From UBA11524 sp045591175 (GTDB taxonomy: Bacteria; Bacillota; Clostridia; Christensenellales; Aristaeellaceae): a stretch of 14,286 nucleotides of DNA. Position numbers and translations under genes: made by a program. Below the pieces are notes generated by a model. That model did no database searches, was not told where the DNA came from, and saw only the letters and a program-made list of their open reading frames with translations. Below are positions 13,574 through 14,286 of this stretch, in pieces; the first letter of the stretch is position 1; every line of letters starts with the position of its first letter. The DNA is taken from NCBI GenBank assembly GCA_045591175.1, contig JAZNSI010000007.1:1-14286 (forward strand), given 5' to 3'.

Positions 13574-14286
13574 GCGCCGATACGGCCCTCTTCGAAGAAC
13601 ATGTGCTCGGTACGGCACAGGCCGATACCCTCAGCGCCCAGCTCGCGAGCCTTGATGGCGTCACGGGGAGAGTCAGCGTTGGTGCGGACCTTCAGGGTGC
13701 GGTACTGATCAGCCCAAGCCATGATGCGGCCGAACTCGCCAGCGATCTCGGCGTCCTTGGTGGTGATCAGGCCAGCGTAGATATTACCGGTGGAGCCATC
13801 CAGGGACAGCTCGTCGCCCTCGTGGAAGGTCTGGCCGGCCAGGGTGAAGACCTTGTTCTCTTCATCCATGTTGATCTCGGTGCAGCCGGACACGCAGCAG
13901 GTACCCATGCCGCGGGCCACAACGGCAGCGTGAGAGGTCATGCCGCCGCGGACAGTCAGGATGCCCTGAGCAGCCATCATGCCCTCGATATCTTCGGGAG
14001 AGGTCTCCAGACGAACCAGAACGACCTTCTCGCCGCGGGCAGCCCAAGCCTTGGCGTCCTCAGCGGTGAAAACGATCTTACCAGCAGCAGCGCCGGGAGA
14101 AGCGGGCAGAGCCTTGCCGATGGCGGTAGCAGCCTTCAGAGCCTTGGGGTCGAACTGGGGATGCAGCAGGGTGTCCAGGTTACGGGGATCGATCATGGAC
14201 ACGGCCTTCTTCTCGTCGATCATGCCTTCGTCCACCAGGTCGCAGGCGATCTTCAGAGCGGCGGGAGCGGTACGCTTGCCGTTACG
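13510..14286 (-). CDS. ppdK: Pyruvate phosphate dikinase, 5'/central part, partial at right edge, ending artificially in adapter
   Basis: The frame is open from the right edge (beginning RNGKRTAPAALKIACDLVDE), so the true start is outside the window and the GTG at 14235 is not a start. It holds the end of the N-terminal region and the swivelling phosphohistidine domain: LTVRGGMTSHAAVVARGMGT, with the phosphorylated His codon at 13932-13930, then SLDGSTGNIYAG. It continues into the PEP-binding barrel as far as HMFFEEGRIGA. Real coding sequence ends near 13574; the last 20 residues and the stop at 13510 come from the adapter. Downstream sequence resumes in the other fragment after a 131-base duplication. 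The enzyme is about 875 residues in known species, and the two fragments merged give 538, so roughly the last 60% is present. Confidence 0.93.
   Translation of the reverse strand, partial: RNGKRTAPAALKIACDLVDEGMIDEKKAVSMIDPRNLDTLLHPQFDPKALKAATAIGKALPASPGAAAGKIVFTAEDAKAWAARGEKVVLVRLETSPEDIEGMMAAQGILTVRGGMTSHAAVVARGMGTCCVSGCTEINMDEENKVFTLAGQTFHEGDELSLDGSTGNIYAGLITTKDAEIAGEFGRIMAWADQYRTLKVRTNADSPRDAIKARELGAEGIGLCRTEHMFFEEGRIGASRIVAMSFCEPRSWGNMLSS
13574..13704 (-). repeat. Direct repeat copy 2 of the same ppdK segment
   Basis: The mate of 13359-13489. Variant sites are 13585, 13588, 13603 and 13627; the remaining 77 bases to 13704 are identical to copy 1. This copy joins the 5' part of ppdK and begins directly after the adapter, so the repeat equals one library insert of about 131 bases. 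Confidence 0.95.

Noticed and set aside
13359..13704. A true frameshift pseudogene, tandem duplication or mobile insertion in ppdK
   Set aside because: The sequence between the copies matches library adapter and index, and removing one period restores an intact frame.

Overview
The window looks like part of a metagenome-assembled contig from a Gram-positive Bacillota/Clostridia-type bacterium of moderately high GC. The signs are strong AAGGAGG-type ribosome binding sites, near-consensus sigma-A promoters with 17-bp spacers, a clostridial-style IS3 transposase N-terminus, RecX, pyruvate phosphate dikinase, and short signal peptides without lipoboxes. The lineage is an inference. Genes are densely packed and no stretch over 300 bases lacks a gene.

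Layout. Bases 1-64 hold the start of an IS3-type transposase gene (minus strand) running off the left edge. It is preceded by a hairpin and promoter arranged as in elements that silence read-through expression. Bases 162-7148 hold a five-gene minus-strand operon, transcribed right to left: a GH127/DUF1680-like protein with a degenerate metal site, the tRNA-dihydrouridine synthase dus (4-base overlap), and three consecutive secreted proteins of unknown function. Upstream are two more minus-strand genes, a short QueG-like double [4Fe-4S] protein (7277-8143) and upp (8210-8839), each followed by a hairpin terminator. A divergent promoter pair at 8897-8970 drives upp leftward and lgt rightward. 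The rightward operon is lgt, a beta-lactamase-fold serine hydrolase and recX. A separately promoted four-helix membrane protein follows (11658-12335), with a palindrome at its presumed transcription start. Two terminators, one per strand, separate it from ppdK, which enters from the right edge on the minus strand.

The most important observation is that ppdK is broken by an assembly artefact. About 85 bases at 13489-13573 match the MGI/BGI DNBSEQ library adapter, including a 10-base index, and are flanked by two 131-base copies of the same ppdK segment. The copies differ at four sites (three synonymous, one Asp/Glu), as expected of two strain alleles. Removing one 215-base period restores one open frame of 538 codons plus stop, so neither a frameshift pseudogene nor a novel duplication should be inferred.

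Functionally the window is mostly housekeeping: pyrimidine salvage (upp), tRNA modification (dus, possibly the QueG-like protein), lipoprotein maturation (lgt), recombination control (recX) and pyruvate/PEP interconversion (ppdK). The least explained material is the run of three secreted proteins coupled to the GH127-like gene and dus. I found no CRISPR array, rRNA, tRNA, phage or defence module.
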